Assembly (NCBI GenBank): GCA_035236585.1
Contig: CP141132.1
Coordinates: 64,515,880-64,579,879, forward strand
Direction: 5' to 3'
From: Warburgia ugandensis
Taxonomy: Eukaryota; Streptophyta; Magnoliopsida; Canellales; Canellaceae
Length of the DNA stretch: 64,000 nucleotides
Shown here: one piece after another, positions 32,301 through 42,744 of the stretch
How the letters are laid out: every line of letters starts with the position of its first letter
How positions within the stretch are numbered: position 1 is the stretch's first letter
Translations under genes and position numbers: made by a program
Notes under the pieces: generated by a model
Seen by the model: only the letters and a program-made list of their open reading frames with translations
Told to the model about the DNA's origin: nothing
Database searches by the model: none

Positions 32301-35300
32301 TGCTTGCAGTAATAGACCAACTCAACGGCGAACTCAATTGGAAAGTATCTTCCTCATCGTAAAAGCTGAATCTAGCTGATCATCTTTTTTTCCTTTTTTT
32401 TTCCAATTGCCGGAATTTGACACAATAGACACCAAACTATTCTTATTAGCTGACGGTGGAGGATTCCCCCTCCAAACTCTAATGATGGACAATGAACTTG
32501 GAATCAAGCAAGAATCAAGTAGGCAAAGGATTCCGTCATAGATCAAGATGAGCTCTGAGCCTCTGACTCAATCTTCAAGAAGCTACAGCGGATCATGGCA
32601 ACATGATCTTCATTTCCACGGATATCTTCTTTTTTTGCCCAATAGAAGAGATGGCCCTCTAGGAAGCACGCCAAGCACCAATCACATCTTTTGTAGGCAA
32701 CTAAAAGGAGTTTTCTCTCCTACATGATCAACCCCCTGATATGCTTCACACCCTCTCTTCGAACAAGTTGTCATATTGGTGATGCCTTGGATGTTATCAT
32801 GGAGAGCCTTCTGATGACACTATGCTTCACCTTTTCTAAAACCCTTTCCACCTCTTCCATGACCTGACATAGTTGGTCAATTGATGGATTGGAGATTGTG
32901 AGAAGGGGGGAAATGGGATTTGATTAGGGAAGTTTGTTCGATCTAGCTTTCATTCTCTGCTCCTTGGGTTTTTTTATCCTTTATTTTTTTTTTCAGAGGC
33001 ACTGCCCTTCTAGCTGAGGAGGGAACTGAAGAGAGGAGAGTTCGCAGCATAAATCATGGTGGCTATTGAGCTTTGCAAAGATTTCAGAACCCTAAACTGA
33101 GTGTTCCTTCCTTCTTTCTTCTTTAGTTTTAGCTAGACCAAGAGGCAAGAAGTTATATTGGTGGTGGGACACATTATCAGCAATATAACCACAATTTGGA
33201 CCCAGAGCTTAAATCGTCTTGCCCATTCATCCATGACTAATTTAGATTGTTTCACAAGGACAACATTTCAAGTATCCCTAGGCAACTATAAGGACAAGTT
33301 GTAAGGACACCATACGAATGCCACATACGGTCCTTCGGCAGCCAAATAACGAGCTCCTAGGCACCATCAGCCCCTGATAGCAGCAAGAAACAACCCCTAC
33401 CTGAGCCACAAAACCACGAAATCAAGTTCACAACTAACTAAAAAGAACTACCATGGCAGAAACAAGCAAAGATGTGCAGGAAAGAGTTTCTAGAGTGTCT
33501 ACCTCCGACACCATTGATTCATCCAATCCACAACTGGCCATTGAGAAATTGAACCTACACAACTACCTCAATCGGGCTCCACCCATGAAGTAAATTGTGA
33601 GAGGAAAAGAAAAAATGGGATACTCAAATGGGAACACAGAGGTTAATTAATCCTGCAACTACTGTAAAATGGGAAGCAGAGAATTGTATGGTTATGTCTT
33701 AACTGATTTATTCTATGCAAGCTGATATTGAGAAGACATCTGTTCACGGAGATTACTTAGGAAATTTGTGAAGCTGTGAAGAAGGCATACTCCAACAAAG
33801 GCAATGACGGCCTAATATTTGAAGTTTACAAAGCTATAATAAATACAAAGCAGAGAGATTCAGATGTCACAACATACTTCAATAAATTAATGAACAGGTG
33901 GCTATAGTTGGATCATTATCAAACTCTAGCTTGCAATTCTAGAAAGATATTTGTGGAATGGAAACCATCTATTCAGAAAGATAGGATTTTTTGAGTTTCT
34001 AACAAGTTTGAATTCAGAATATAACCAAACATATTTTTTAGTATTTGGAAGAAGTGTCCAACCATCCCTTAATGGAGTGTTTTCTATGGTGCGAAGTGAA
34101 GAAACTAAAAAGGCAACAATTATAACCGACAAGCCTCAAGGTTCTGCTATTGTGAGCTGTAAGGACCAAAAGTCAAACAACATTAAGGAAAAGGAAAGAC
34201 CCAAAAGATAATTTATTGTGTAACAAGTGCAAAAAAATGGCCACATGCCATTAACACTTGCTAGAAGATTAATGGGAGACTAGAACCAAAAAATGGAGGA
34301 GGTAGGACTAATAAAGCTCACATGGCCAAGGCACCTAAGAGAGGAAGTGCAGCAAGCACAAGGAAGGGGAGCCTTGGCACAACAATTGAGCCGTCGCCGT
34401 GTGACCTAGAGGTCACGAGTTCGAGGCGTGTAAACAAGCTCTTGCAAAATGCAAGGTCGCGCATTATATGCCCTTTGTTGTCCGCCCCCTCCTCAAACCC
34501 CACATACACAAAAGCTTCATGCAACGGACTACCCTTTTTTAGATTGCAGAACTCAAACACACATTATTTCTTAGACCATCAGAGGCACATGTTGCCAAAA
34601 CTAAGAACTACTTTGCTGCGTTATAAGTCATATTTGACATTATGTCAATTTATTGGATTATGAATTTTGGAGCCACTCAACATATGACAAGTGATTTAAT
34701 ACTATTTATCACATATACACCACTTTTTTAACATTAGAAGTAAGCATTGCAAATGAGACAGAACTATCAATGGCTAGGATAGGTACCATCAAAGTTTCAC
34801 CTGATTTTACTTTAAACTATGTACTACATGTTCCTAAATTATCAGTTAATTTTATCTCAACAAGCCAACTAGTGAAAAATTGAAGCTTTTTGTTTGTTTT
34901 TCTGCATCTAGATGTTTCTTTCAAGATTAAGCTTCAATGAAGAGGATTGGGTTCGCTAAGGAAAGGGGTGGGTTGTACTAAATTAAACAAAGCAAAAAAA
35001 CACCAACTACCAATTGCAATGGCCGAACAACGGACAAAGATATATGGTTGTGGCATATATGGCTAGGTCATCCTTCATTTTCTGTTCTTTAAAAAATGTT
35101 TCTTATCTTTGTCATAGTCTAGATGTATCCAATTTAAATTGTAATGTATATGAGATGGCTAACTACCATCACATCTCATATCCAATCAATGTGAATAAAG
35201 CATCTATTTTTTTTCCAATAATTCATTCTAATGTTTAGGGTCCTCATGTTGCAAGTCCCTTTGATCATACATGGTATGTTACCTTTATTGATGATATTCT

Positions 35301-38300
35301 TGTTTAACTTGGATCTACTTGATAAATGAGAAATCTAAAGTAAGCAACTTGTTTATCAACTTCCATTCTATGATCCTTACTCAGTTCAAAGTGTAAATCA
35401 AAACAGTAGCAAGACCATTACAATAGTTATTTACAGAAAAAGATATTTTGCACACCAAATCATGTGTAAACACTCTTACACAAAATGGGTTTGCAAAAAG
35501 AAAGACTCATCATATCAAAATTGTTAGAAGTCTTTTGTTCACCAGAAATGTACCTCAATCTTTTTGGGGTGATACAGTTCTTACAGCCTCTCATCTAATC
35601 AACAAAACTATCTCGATTCTTAACTTACAAATCTCCACTTCAAGTGTTTCACAAGTTTCTGTTACTGGTGTCTTGTACTAGGGACTATCTAGTGGGAACA
35701 CACTCCACATCTGACTTAGGTCATCAAAAATCTCCCCTTGCCTACTAGAGGTGGAGTAATAGGAAGTATCATCATGGAATGTAACATCAACTGAGATACA
35801 ACCTACAAGTGGAGGCACAATACACTTGTAACCTTTTTTATTGCCAAAGTACCTAAGGAAGAGACATTTCACAACTCGAGGTTATAGTTTCCCAATTCTC
35901 TAGAGATGAACATAGGAGACACAACCAAAAACACGAAGGGAGACCATTTCTTTGAAGATGAGCTAGAAACGACTCTTGAAACACTTGAAGTGGTGATTTA
36001 TAAGCTAAGACCTGAAATATAGTTCTATTGATTAGATAAGTGGCTGTAAGAACTGCATCACCCAAAAAACAAAACAAAAAATTAGGTGCAGCAACTTTTC
36101 AAAGATGATAATTCTTCCTTTTTGCAAGCTCATTTTATGCAAGAGTGTGTACATATAATCTAGTGGGCAAAACACCTTTTTCTGCAAAGAATTGTTCTAA
36201 TGATCTTGCTAGGTATTCATCCTCATGGTCAATGTACATTGTTTTGATTTGCACATTGAACTGAGTAAAGATCATAGAATGGAAGTTGATAAACAAGTTA
36301 CTTCATATTTCTCTTTCATCAAGAAGACCCAAGTTAAACAAGAGCATTCATCAACAAAGGTAACATACCATTTATAGCCAAAAAGAGTTACAACACGAGA
36401 AGGACCCCAAACATCATAATGAATTATTGGAAACAGAATAGATGCTCTATTCATACTAATTGGATACAAGACGCAATGGCGCTTAGCCATCTCACATACA
36501 TTGCAATTTAAATTGGACACATCTAGACCATGACAAAGATTAGGAAACATTTGGTAAAGAATAGAAAATGAAGGATGACCCAATCATAGATGCCACAATC
36601 ATATATCTTTGTCTCCTATTCTTGTGTTTCTTATCCTTGTCTGATTTAGTACAACTCATCTCTTTCCTCCACAAGCCTAATGCTCTTCATTGAAGCTTAA
36701 TCCTGAATGAAATATCCAAATGAAGAAAAACACACCAAAAGCTTTAAATTTTCACTATTTGGCTTACTGAGATCAAATTAACAAATAACTTAAGAACATA
36801 TAATACAGAGTCTAAAGTAAAAGTAGGTAAGACTTCGATGGTACCTTTCCCAGCCACTGATGATTCTATCCCATCTATAATGCTTACTTTTTTTATGTTC
36901 AAAAACTAATGTATATGTAATAAATAGTATCGAATCACCTGTCATGTATTGAGTGGCTCGAAAATCTATAATCCAAGAAATGCAAATAATGCAGTAAAGC
37001 AGTTCCCATTTTTGACATGTGCTTCTAATTCTCCAGAAAATAATAAGCGTTTGAGTTCTCCAATCTGCTTAGTACTAAACCCAATGCCTGCTCAATTTCC
37101 TCTCTCAAGTGCCTTGGCCATGTGAGCTTTATTGATCCTACCTCCCTTGTTTTTTTTGTTTTTTTTGCCTAGTCTCCCGTGAATCTCCTAGAAAGTGTCA
37201 ATGGTATAACGTCATTTTTTTTGCACTTCTCACACCATAAATCATCTTTGGGTCTTTCTTTCTTTTTTTTCTTGTTTGGTTTGGTCCTTACAACTTAGCA
37301 TAGTTGAACTTTGAGGCTTGACCCTCATCATTGCTACCTTTCTAGTTTCTTCACTTCGCACTATAGAAAACACTTCATCCAAGGGTGGTAGGACACTCCT
37401 TCCAAACATTAAAGAACATGTATGGTTATATTCTGAATTCAAACCTGCAAGAAACTCAAAAATCCTATCTCTCTCAATAGATTGTCATCATTCCACAGAC
37501 ATCTTTCTAGAATTGCATGTTAGAGTTTGATAATGCTCCAGCCACATGCTCATCAATTTGTCGATGTAGTGACATCTGAATCTTCCTGCTTTGTATTTCA
37601 TATGGCTTTGTGAAGTTCAAATATTAGGTCATCATTGCCTCCGTTGGAGTACGCCTTCTTCACAGCTTACACATATTTCCTGAACAATCTCCAAGAACAG
37701 ATATGCCCTCCTAATATTAGCCTATATAGAATAATCAGCCAAAACATAACCATAGAATTCTCTGCTCCCATTTTCTGGCAACTATAGGATCAGTTGACCT
37801 CTCCATCCAGGTATCCCATCTTTTCTCTTCCTTTAACAATTAACTTCATGGATTGAGCCCAATTGAGATAATTATATGGCTTCAATTTATCAATCATCAA
37901 TTGTAAATTAGATGAATAGGTAGGCACCCGAGAAAAATTTTCTTGCACAACTTTGCTTTCTTCTATCATGGTTTCTTTTCTCAGCTAGTTATGGGCTTGA
38001 TTTTGTGGTTTTGTGACTCGGGTAGGAGAAGAATGGCACATAAGGTTCACAGACTTCCCATGTCCACTTGCAATGCCTGTCGTGTTGGCGTGCCTGCATG
38101 AGAAAAGTTTAGAGTTTGAGATCATGCCAGTTAAATCTCCAAATCAACGCACATAAATATCAATCCTTTTCTCCAAATCCATTCGTTTAGATTCCAGCAT
38201 CCGACAATGGCAATCTCACACTCTTTCTTGGAATCGCATGTAATTACCAAACACATAGCAAAGCATGAGAAAGCAAGAACACGTCTTCCTCGTCTTTTAA

Positions 38301-41300
38301 GAAAAAAACAGCTAAATATGTATTAGTATCCACATGGTTACAATATATCCAAGCATATATACCCTTGTTTTGAGCTCCTGATCAAGCCAGTTCTCATCGA
38401 CATTGATGCACAAGCGACCAAAGCCCATGCTAAGAAGCTAGGAAGTTGTTCAATGTCTACAAGGGAAAGAAACTCAAACTCTGACTAAGTTATATCATCC
38501 ACTATAGCAAGCAAATTCCAGTTGCTCTCAGGAAATTTGTAAGCACCAGAAGAGCACTAAACATATAATCCTCAAGCTTCCACCAAAGGCTACTTCATAA
38601 TATCTCAAGCAAAATAAATAAGCTAGTTCGTGAAATAGCAAGCGAAGCCAAGAGGCTGGTTTATAATACTTCAGGCGACACAAAGAAGCTAGTCTGCGAA
38701 ATTGCTCAAAACTTCAAGACGGATCTAAGGTTCCAGATTGCAAGGAGGATCAAAAGTGAGAGAGGTTAAATGCCCCAAACCAACAAAGCTTACAACCTAG
38801 CTTTGATACTAAGTTGGAATTTATAAAATAATTTGGTAATTTAACAAACCAAAGGGTCTCATATATACACAAAAGCGTCCTCTCCATTTATGAAGGGTAG
38901 CCATTTCTCTCCATGTAAGTGAAGGTGTATCTATGAGATCTATGATAGTTAGATCTCTTAATTTACAACTTACCTGACTTAACTGAGTCTCCTAATATAC
39001 TCCTACTTACATGTCAATCACCTTAATTACTCCTCAATCTAGACGATGCATTAGATAGCATATCATGAACAGCACATACAATTACTCTAATAAGTCTCAC
39101 TTTAGTGCTAGCTCCCCCAAAGGGATGAGATAAAAAAAAATGTGTTGATTCGCATGGCATGAATTAATAGGGTTGTTGTTATGCATTTGTCAAACCCTTA
39201 TATAGAATCACCATTAGCCATCATGACACTAAATTTTGAATTTGATGAGATTGGAAGTCCCAATTTATGGGTTGGCAATAAATCCAAAATATTATGGGTT
39301 CTTCTTGGATCAAAATCTGGATATTGGGACAGAAAACCTATAACTTGCATGGTTCAAGTGTGGATTCAATAGAGTGAAATTCTAAGAATGGATTCATCCT
39401 TGAGTTGCAATGTTACTTTAGATTGTGATGTGCATAAATAGTTACACCTAACACAAGAGCTTACTAGGCCCAACTAGCAATTCTTGTTAAAATGAGTTAA
39501 CAACATGGGTACGTTTAATATGCAGATAGTGAGTTAGTAGCATTGTTCTTTAATCCAGTAATTGACCTACAATTAGGAGCAATATAATGTTGTTTATATG
39601 CTTTCTAAATTTTCTCCATTGTTTATAGCACTTTTGTTATGAATGAAGTTGACTTCTATCTACACTTAAATATTGATTGATATTCAATAATTGCCTACCT
39701 AACTAATATCTCAAAGAAATCTTATCTGAAGTTTGAAATGGCTATACTCGATGATAGCCGAATCTAGTTCCTAGTTAACCACCTTATTAAGATTTCTCAG
39801 CAACTCTTCAATCTACCAATTTTACATTCCCAATTGATACAAGGGCTGTTATTTCAAGCTTAGTTATCAGCGACTAAATGATGAAGGAGACATCAGTACA
39901 GCATGGTGGAATTTGGTAACCTAACAAGTAAACTCGTACCGTGGAGTTCTAAAAGAAGTGCTTCAAAACATTTGGGCCATGGATGCTAAACATGATCTGA
40001 TGTCCTATCATATTTGCCGTGGGAATGTTATCGATGATCAAAGCTTAGGAAATTGATCTGCACTTGAGGTCAAGACTCTCCTTATACCTCATGACCTAAA
40101 GTTCAAGATAGAACAATCAAACAAGATTTTCCCATGTTTTGATGGTCCAGTTGCATCTATAGCATAGAAGAGTTCTTCTCTTATCACCAAACACTGGACG
40201 GTCAAAGGCTTATTCTTGTCTCCTTCTGTTTGGAAGGACAAGCCCTCACTGTCTAAAACAGGTGACACCAATCTTGGCCTGAACTTACCATCACAACTAA
40301 ATCATTGCGAGCACAATGAATATGATAAACCTACTACGTCCCTAAAGAACATGAAACAAACATCTTTAATTAGATTACCAGGATAAATTTGAATAATTAG
40401 CCAAGTAAATTGAAATACTAACTGACGCTTATAGGATAAGTTGATTTACTGGTGCGCTTGAATATGAAATTGAGTACAAGATCCAGATGTTCAAACGAGA
40501 GTCTCATGGCAGCAATAGGTTTGCAAGATTACGAGGGGAAAAGATATCATTAAGGAGAAGAATTTCTCATTGCCAAGGTTGGAAACTTTCAATCGACCAA
40601 CACATATTCAAATTTTGTAATGCCTTTGTTTCTAATCTCACCGAGCACCTCACTTATGCTAAGGAGAAGGCAAGAAGAGGGAAAGTCCTTTTTCTCCACA
40701 ATGGCGATAAATTTAACTGAATTCTACGGCTTGGATAGATCACAAATACACTATGCAACGGCAAGTCCTTGAGGATTCTTTAAGAGAAGATATTCAAGAT
40801 AGTTAACTCAAATCAGGAAGGATATTAAACTCAACTAAAAGAAGAGAGCTTTTTGAGGATCAAAACAAGTTTATTATTCCACCTTCCTCTTGATATAAGT
40901 TCTCTTTCTTTCCTTTTCTTTGTTTTATATATCCAGATTTATATTCTTCCTTCTCAATCATTTTAAGTTCTTGAAGAAAGCACATTAGTAACTTGGATGC
41001 AAATCCAATTGCATCCAACCTTAGTCTATTCTCTTCTCTTAATCCAAATCCCTAGTCATGCCTTAGTATTTGTGCCCTGATCCAGTAGAAGAGGGAATCT
41101 TAAGCAAAGCCCCAAACCTCCATCTACCCAAGAGGCTGCTCATTGTGATCTCTTTATTCTTGCTAAGATTCAAGAGGAATAGTTTCCCCAAGCTCTGTAT
41201 TTTTAGTACCAATAAAAAGGGTAAAAATGTATACTTTTCATTGAGAAGGTTTTCTAAAAATAAATTTAGGTTTATGGATCCTCTAAGACATAGAAAGTCC

Positions 41301-42744
41301 CTCTTGAACCATGGGTTTTACAGGATGAACAATGGACATGTATAAGCAAGCAGGCAGCTTTCATTGAAATTGTTTTGTATGGGAAAAAGTTGTTTTCAGA
41401 ACAGCAAGCTGAATTGAGTGAGAACTCTGAGATATTTCTGTACTAGACTCCACCCATTGCTCTATTTGGAAGAGACCACTAAAAGAAAAGAGAAAAATGT
41501 TGTTTTAAGAAAAGCAAGCTGAATAGAGTGAGACCTCTGAGATATTTCCTACTCAACTCCAATCCAATAGTCATATGAGAACCTTTTGTTGAATCAGCTA
41601 AAGCAATAAAGACATGAAAATACATGCTCTTAGACAGAACCGGAGTTGTCTATATGTGCCAGCCCATCATGGTATGAAGCTATATTATGACTTTGAACAC
41701 AACCTTTGAGATCAAAAATTTAACTCCCAACAGGTGCTTAGACAATCAATGACAACAGAACAAATATTATCAGAATTCTTTTACACGTGGCTGGCAAATC
41801 CATGTAACCAAAGAAATAGTTTGCAGGTTCAACTATAAATTTATACAGAATTTAATATTCCAGGAAAGAAATAGCCACGAGAAAAGTAATATATAGTTAA
41901 AAAATTGAGCCTCTGTGGAAACATCGATTTCTGAGCTGCTGTTTGTTAATTTGAATTGATAGCGACCGACACCAAAATGGTTGAGTTATTCATCCAATTT
42001 CTCAAGAAACCAATCTTACCCAGACAGGCACTCTAGACAACTACATCATCAAATAAATACAAGGATTCAAATGAATACCAAACACATAAGAAACTTAATT
42101 TCTTGCACTTCTCTAGGAAACTTAATTTAGAACCCCCAAAAAATAGCAGCAATTGGAGCCACAAGAATATAACCTTGAACCATTGACATTTAAACACTTA
42201 ATTCACTCACTTGACTGAGGTCAACCAGATAGCAAGTAAATACATTCTCCAGATAAAGATAAATTTTCCAGTAACTGCATGAATTAACAAAACAAAACCT
42301 ACCACCAAAAGACAAACTTTGATTAAACTACATCAACAGGTTAACAGAAGCTATCACACATTAGATACTTAACAGACAAATAGCTAGGGATTTATCGATC
42401 AAAATAAATCAATCATTCTGACTAGAAAAAGATCACCAAAATGCCTATGATATGAACAGCACAAGAGAATAAAGGACTAAAAAGATAAGATTAGGTACTT
42501 TCTAATTTCAGAAGAATTTAGGGTTTATCTTCGATTATTTTTTGCTTTTCCATTGTTTTACCTGGTGGATGAGATTTGAGAGATCGGAGTGAACGAGGAG
42601 AAGGCGATCGAGAGAGCTGTCTTCGTCTTCTGAGATCTTCTTCTTGGATTCTGAGAATTTCTTGCTGGGTTTAGAATGATTTCTGCGGTTGGAAATGTCT
42701 GTTAATGGCCTTCTACCAGATCTTCCTGTTCCGGTCTTCGCCAT
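23353..42744 (-). CDS. Uncharacterised plant protein, four exons, 17.7-kb first intron
   Basis: The reconstructed exons are 42744-42562 (61 codons), 24824-24714 (37), 24624-23642 and 23566-23353, giving 1,491 nt or 496 residues. All borders are GT/AG and phases agree: LIHQ joins IDELVSQAFQLKQ in phase 0, MHSSLK joins VWVPRFQ, and ADF joins a split codon then LAAPQSTPIW. The N-terminus is basic with RRPLTDISN, followed by an acidic patch and a helical, probably coiled region (residues about 44-110). The middle is Ser/Pro-rich and repeats a motif twice: LFLMTPLTRSK / MYLITPMSK (about 171 and 266) and SPPKTCVLLEP / SPPKTCVLMEP (about 276 and 359). The C-terminus reads GKRPGENTLKRELWTKFEA then FLDRLEDVS. 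TP sites and the DISN-type N-terminus recall plant mitotic proteins, but that is a guess. I do not recognise a named family. The first intron carries a solo LTR and an inverted copia pair. Confidence 0.78.
24825..27895. other. Gene 2 intron 1, exon-2-proximal part
   Basis: Mostly non-coding. A minus-strand 101-codon frame at 25845-25540 has no recognisable domain. The segment around 25860-26040 (GATCGTTGGATGATTCTAGC, AATCCAATGATCATGAATTT) resembles sequence often found near short inverted-repeat transposons, but no paired ends were seen. A minus-strand ATG at 26492 with a GT donor at 26450 could form an alternative first exon; I consider it spurious. Confidence 0.5.
26624..26702. repeat. Two tandem short hairpins (GTCGGATC … GATCCGAC)
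   Basis: GTCGGATC at 26624-26631 pairs with GATCCGAC at 26646-26653. A second copy at 26674-26681 pairs with GATCCGA at 26696-26702. The repeat unit is about 50 bp and each loop is 14 bp. Similar GCCGTCGGATC palindromes recur in plant intergenic DNA and may be remnants of a foldback element. Confidence 0.7.
27901..30352 (+). mobile_element. Putative solo LTR C (gypsy-like), inside gene 2 intron
   Basis: The right end CCCGAGGCGTCACA and the preceding few hundred bases (AATGACATGCGTTAAATGTC, TTTCACCAAGAATCCTTG, GCATTAGAAATTAGTTT) are clearly homologous to the reverse complement of solo LTR A at 44964-45250. Candidate 5-bp target duplications are ATGTC at 27896-27900 and 30353-30357. The 5' start (TGGTTTTAAATTC) was chosen because of that duplication and is less certain than the right end. 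It has a GAGTAT-GTTGT-ATACTC hairpin at 29778-29794 and no coding region. Confidence 0.65.
30358..31589. other. Gene 2 intron 1, between LTR C and the copia pair
   Basis: Non-coding AT-rich DNA. A CT-rich stretch at 31180-31270 gives an 82-codon frame of low complexity. A tandem repeat starts at 31400. Nothing else recognised. Confidence 0.5.
31400..31635. repeat. Tandem repeat, unit about 93-102 bp, 2.4 copies
   Basis: CATGGCCTATAAGAAAGATGG (31400), CATAGCCTACAAGAAAG (31493) and CATAGCCTACAAGAAAG (31595) begin successive units containing AGTGAACACATTGAT / AATGAACACATAGCT and ATCATAGCATGTGGCTT / ATCATGGCATGTGCCTT. The last unit runs into the copia LTR. Confidence 0.85.
31660..31832 (+). mobile_element. 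Au-type SINE, full length
   Basis: The head is GGGAGCCTCAGCGCAATGG, the B-box-like block TCATGGGTTCGAGGTG, then AAGGTAAGGCTACATACTG, CCTTGTGGTTCGCCCC, and the end GCACCCGGCTGCCC plus a T run. Target duplications are TGAGTGCAACCT (31643-31654) and TGAGTGCTACCT (31836-31847). It inserted into the LTR of copia element 2L. Confidence 0.9.
33453..35665 (+). pseudogene. Copia element 2L gag-to-integrase remnant
   Basis: The ATG at 33453 opens MAETSKDVQERVSRVSTSDT, then IEKLNLHNYLNRA (gag L-x-x-x-N-Y core). Further gag text is FFEFLTSLNSEYNQTYFLVF and FGRSVQPSLNGVFSMVRSEE at about 33985-34100. A SINE breaks the frame at 34366. The protease region near 34660-34700 reads FGATQHMTSDLILF. Integrase follows: LDVSNLNCNVYEMA (35120-35165), then TWYVTFIDDILV, QNGFAKRKTHHIKIVRSLLF and GDTVLTASHLINKTI up to about 35620. 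It is full of stops and frameshifts. Confidence 0.82.
34366..34540 (+). mobile_element. Au-type SINE, full length, diverged
   Basis: The head GGGGAGCCTTGGCACAAC, GAGGTCACGAGTTCGAGGCG (B-box-like), AAGGTCGCGCATTATATGCC, TTGTTGTCCGCCCCCTC and GCTTCATGCAACGGACTACCC plus a T run match the other SINEs with more substitutions. No clear target duplication was seen, so it is older or its flanks are damaged. It splits the copia gag-protease region. Confidence 0.82.
35683..39135 (-). mobile_element. Ty1/copia element 2R (right arm of inverted pair), 3'-truncated
   Basis: On the minus strand: LTR about 39135-38816; primer site CTTAGTATCAAAGCTAGG (38814-38797), close to the usual TGGTATCAGAGC; gag (LNSEYNHTCSLMFGRSV … PLDEVFSIVRSEETRKV at 37442-37330); and integrase (SNLNCNVCEMAKRH, GYKWYVTFVDECSCLTWVFL at 36520-36330, GDAVLTATYLINRTIFQVLA at 36065-36000). 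The integrase-RT linker ends near 35690. It runs about 200 bp further into pol than the left arm. It is the same family as the left arm, with many substitutions between the two. Confidence 0.83.
39136..42561. other. Gene 2 intron 1, exon-1-proximal part
   Basis: About 3.4 kb without a recognised gene or element. The minus-strand frame at 40271-40089 (60 codons, GDKNKPLTVQCLVIREELFY) has balanced protein-like composition and could be a gene fragment. A plus frame at 40487-40720 and one at 41070-41345 have no recognised content. Confidence 0.5.

Larger units (their letters stand above)
31590..35665 (+). mobile_element. Ty1/copia element 2L (left arm of inverted pair), 3'-truncated
   Basis: The LTR spans about 31590-32084, interrupted by a SINE. 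It is homologous to the reverse complement of 38816-39135 (GTCTAGATTGAG, GTAATTAAGG, TACATGGAG-AAATGGCTAC, TTTTGTGTAT…ATGAGACC, ACCAAATTATTT). A TTGGGATCAGACTTA primer site at about 32085-32099 resembles the initiator-tRNA-Met site. Gag, protease-region and integrase fragments follow on the plus strand, ending within integrase near 35665 where the opposite-strand copy starts. There is no RT, RNase H or 3' LTR. Confidence 0.83.
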
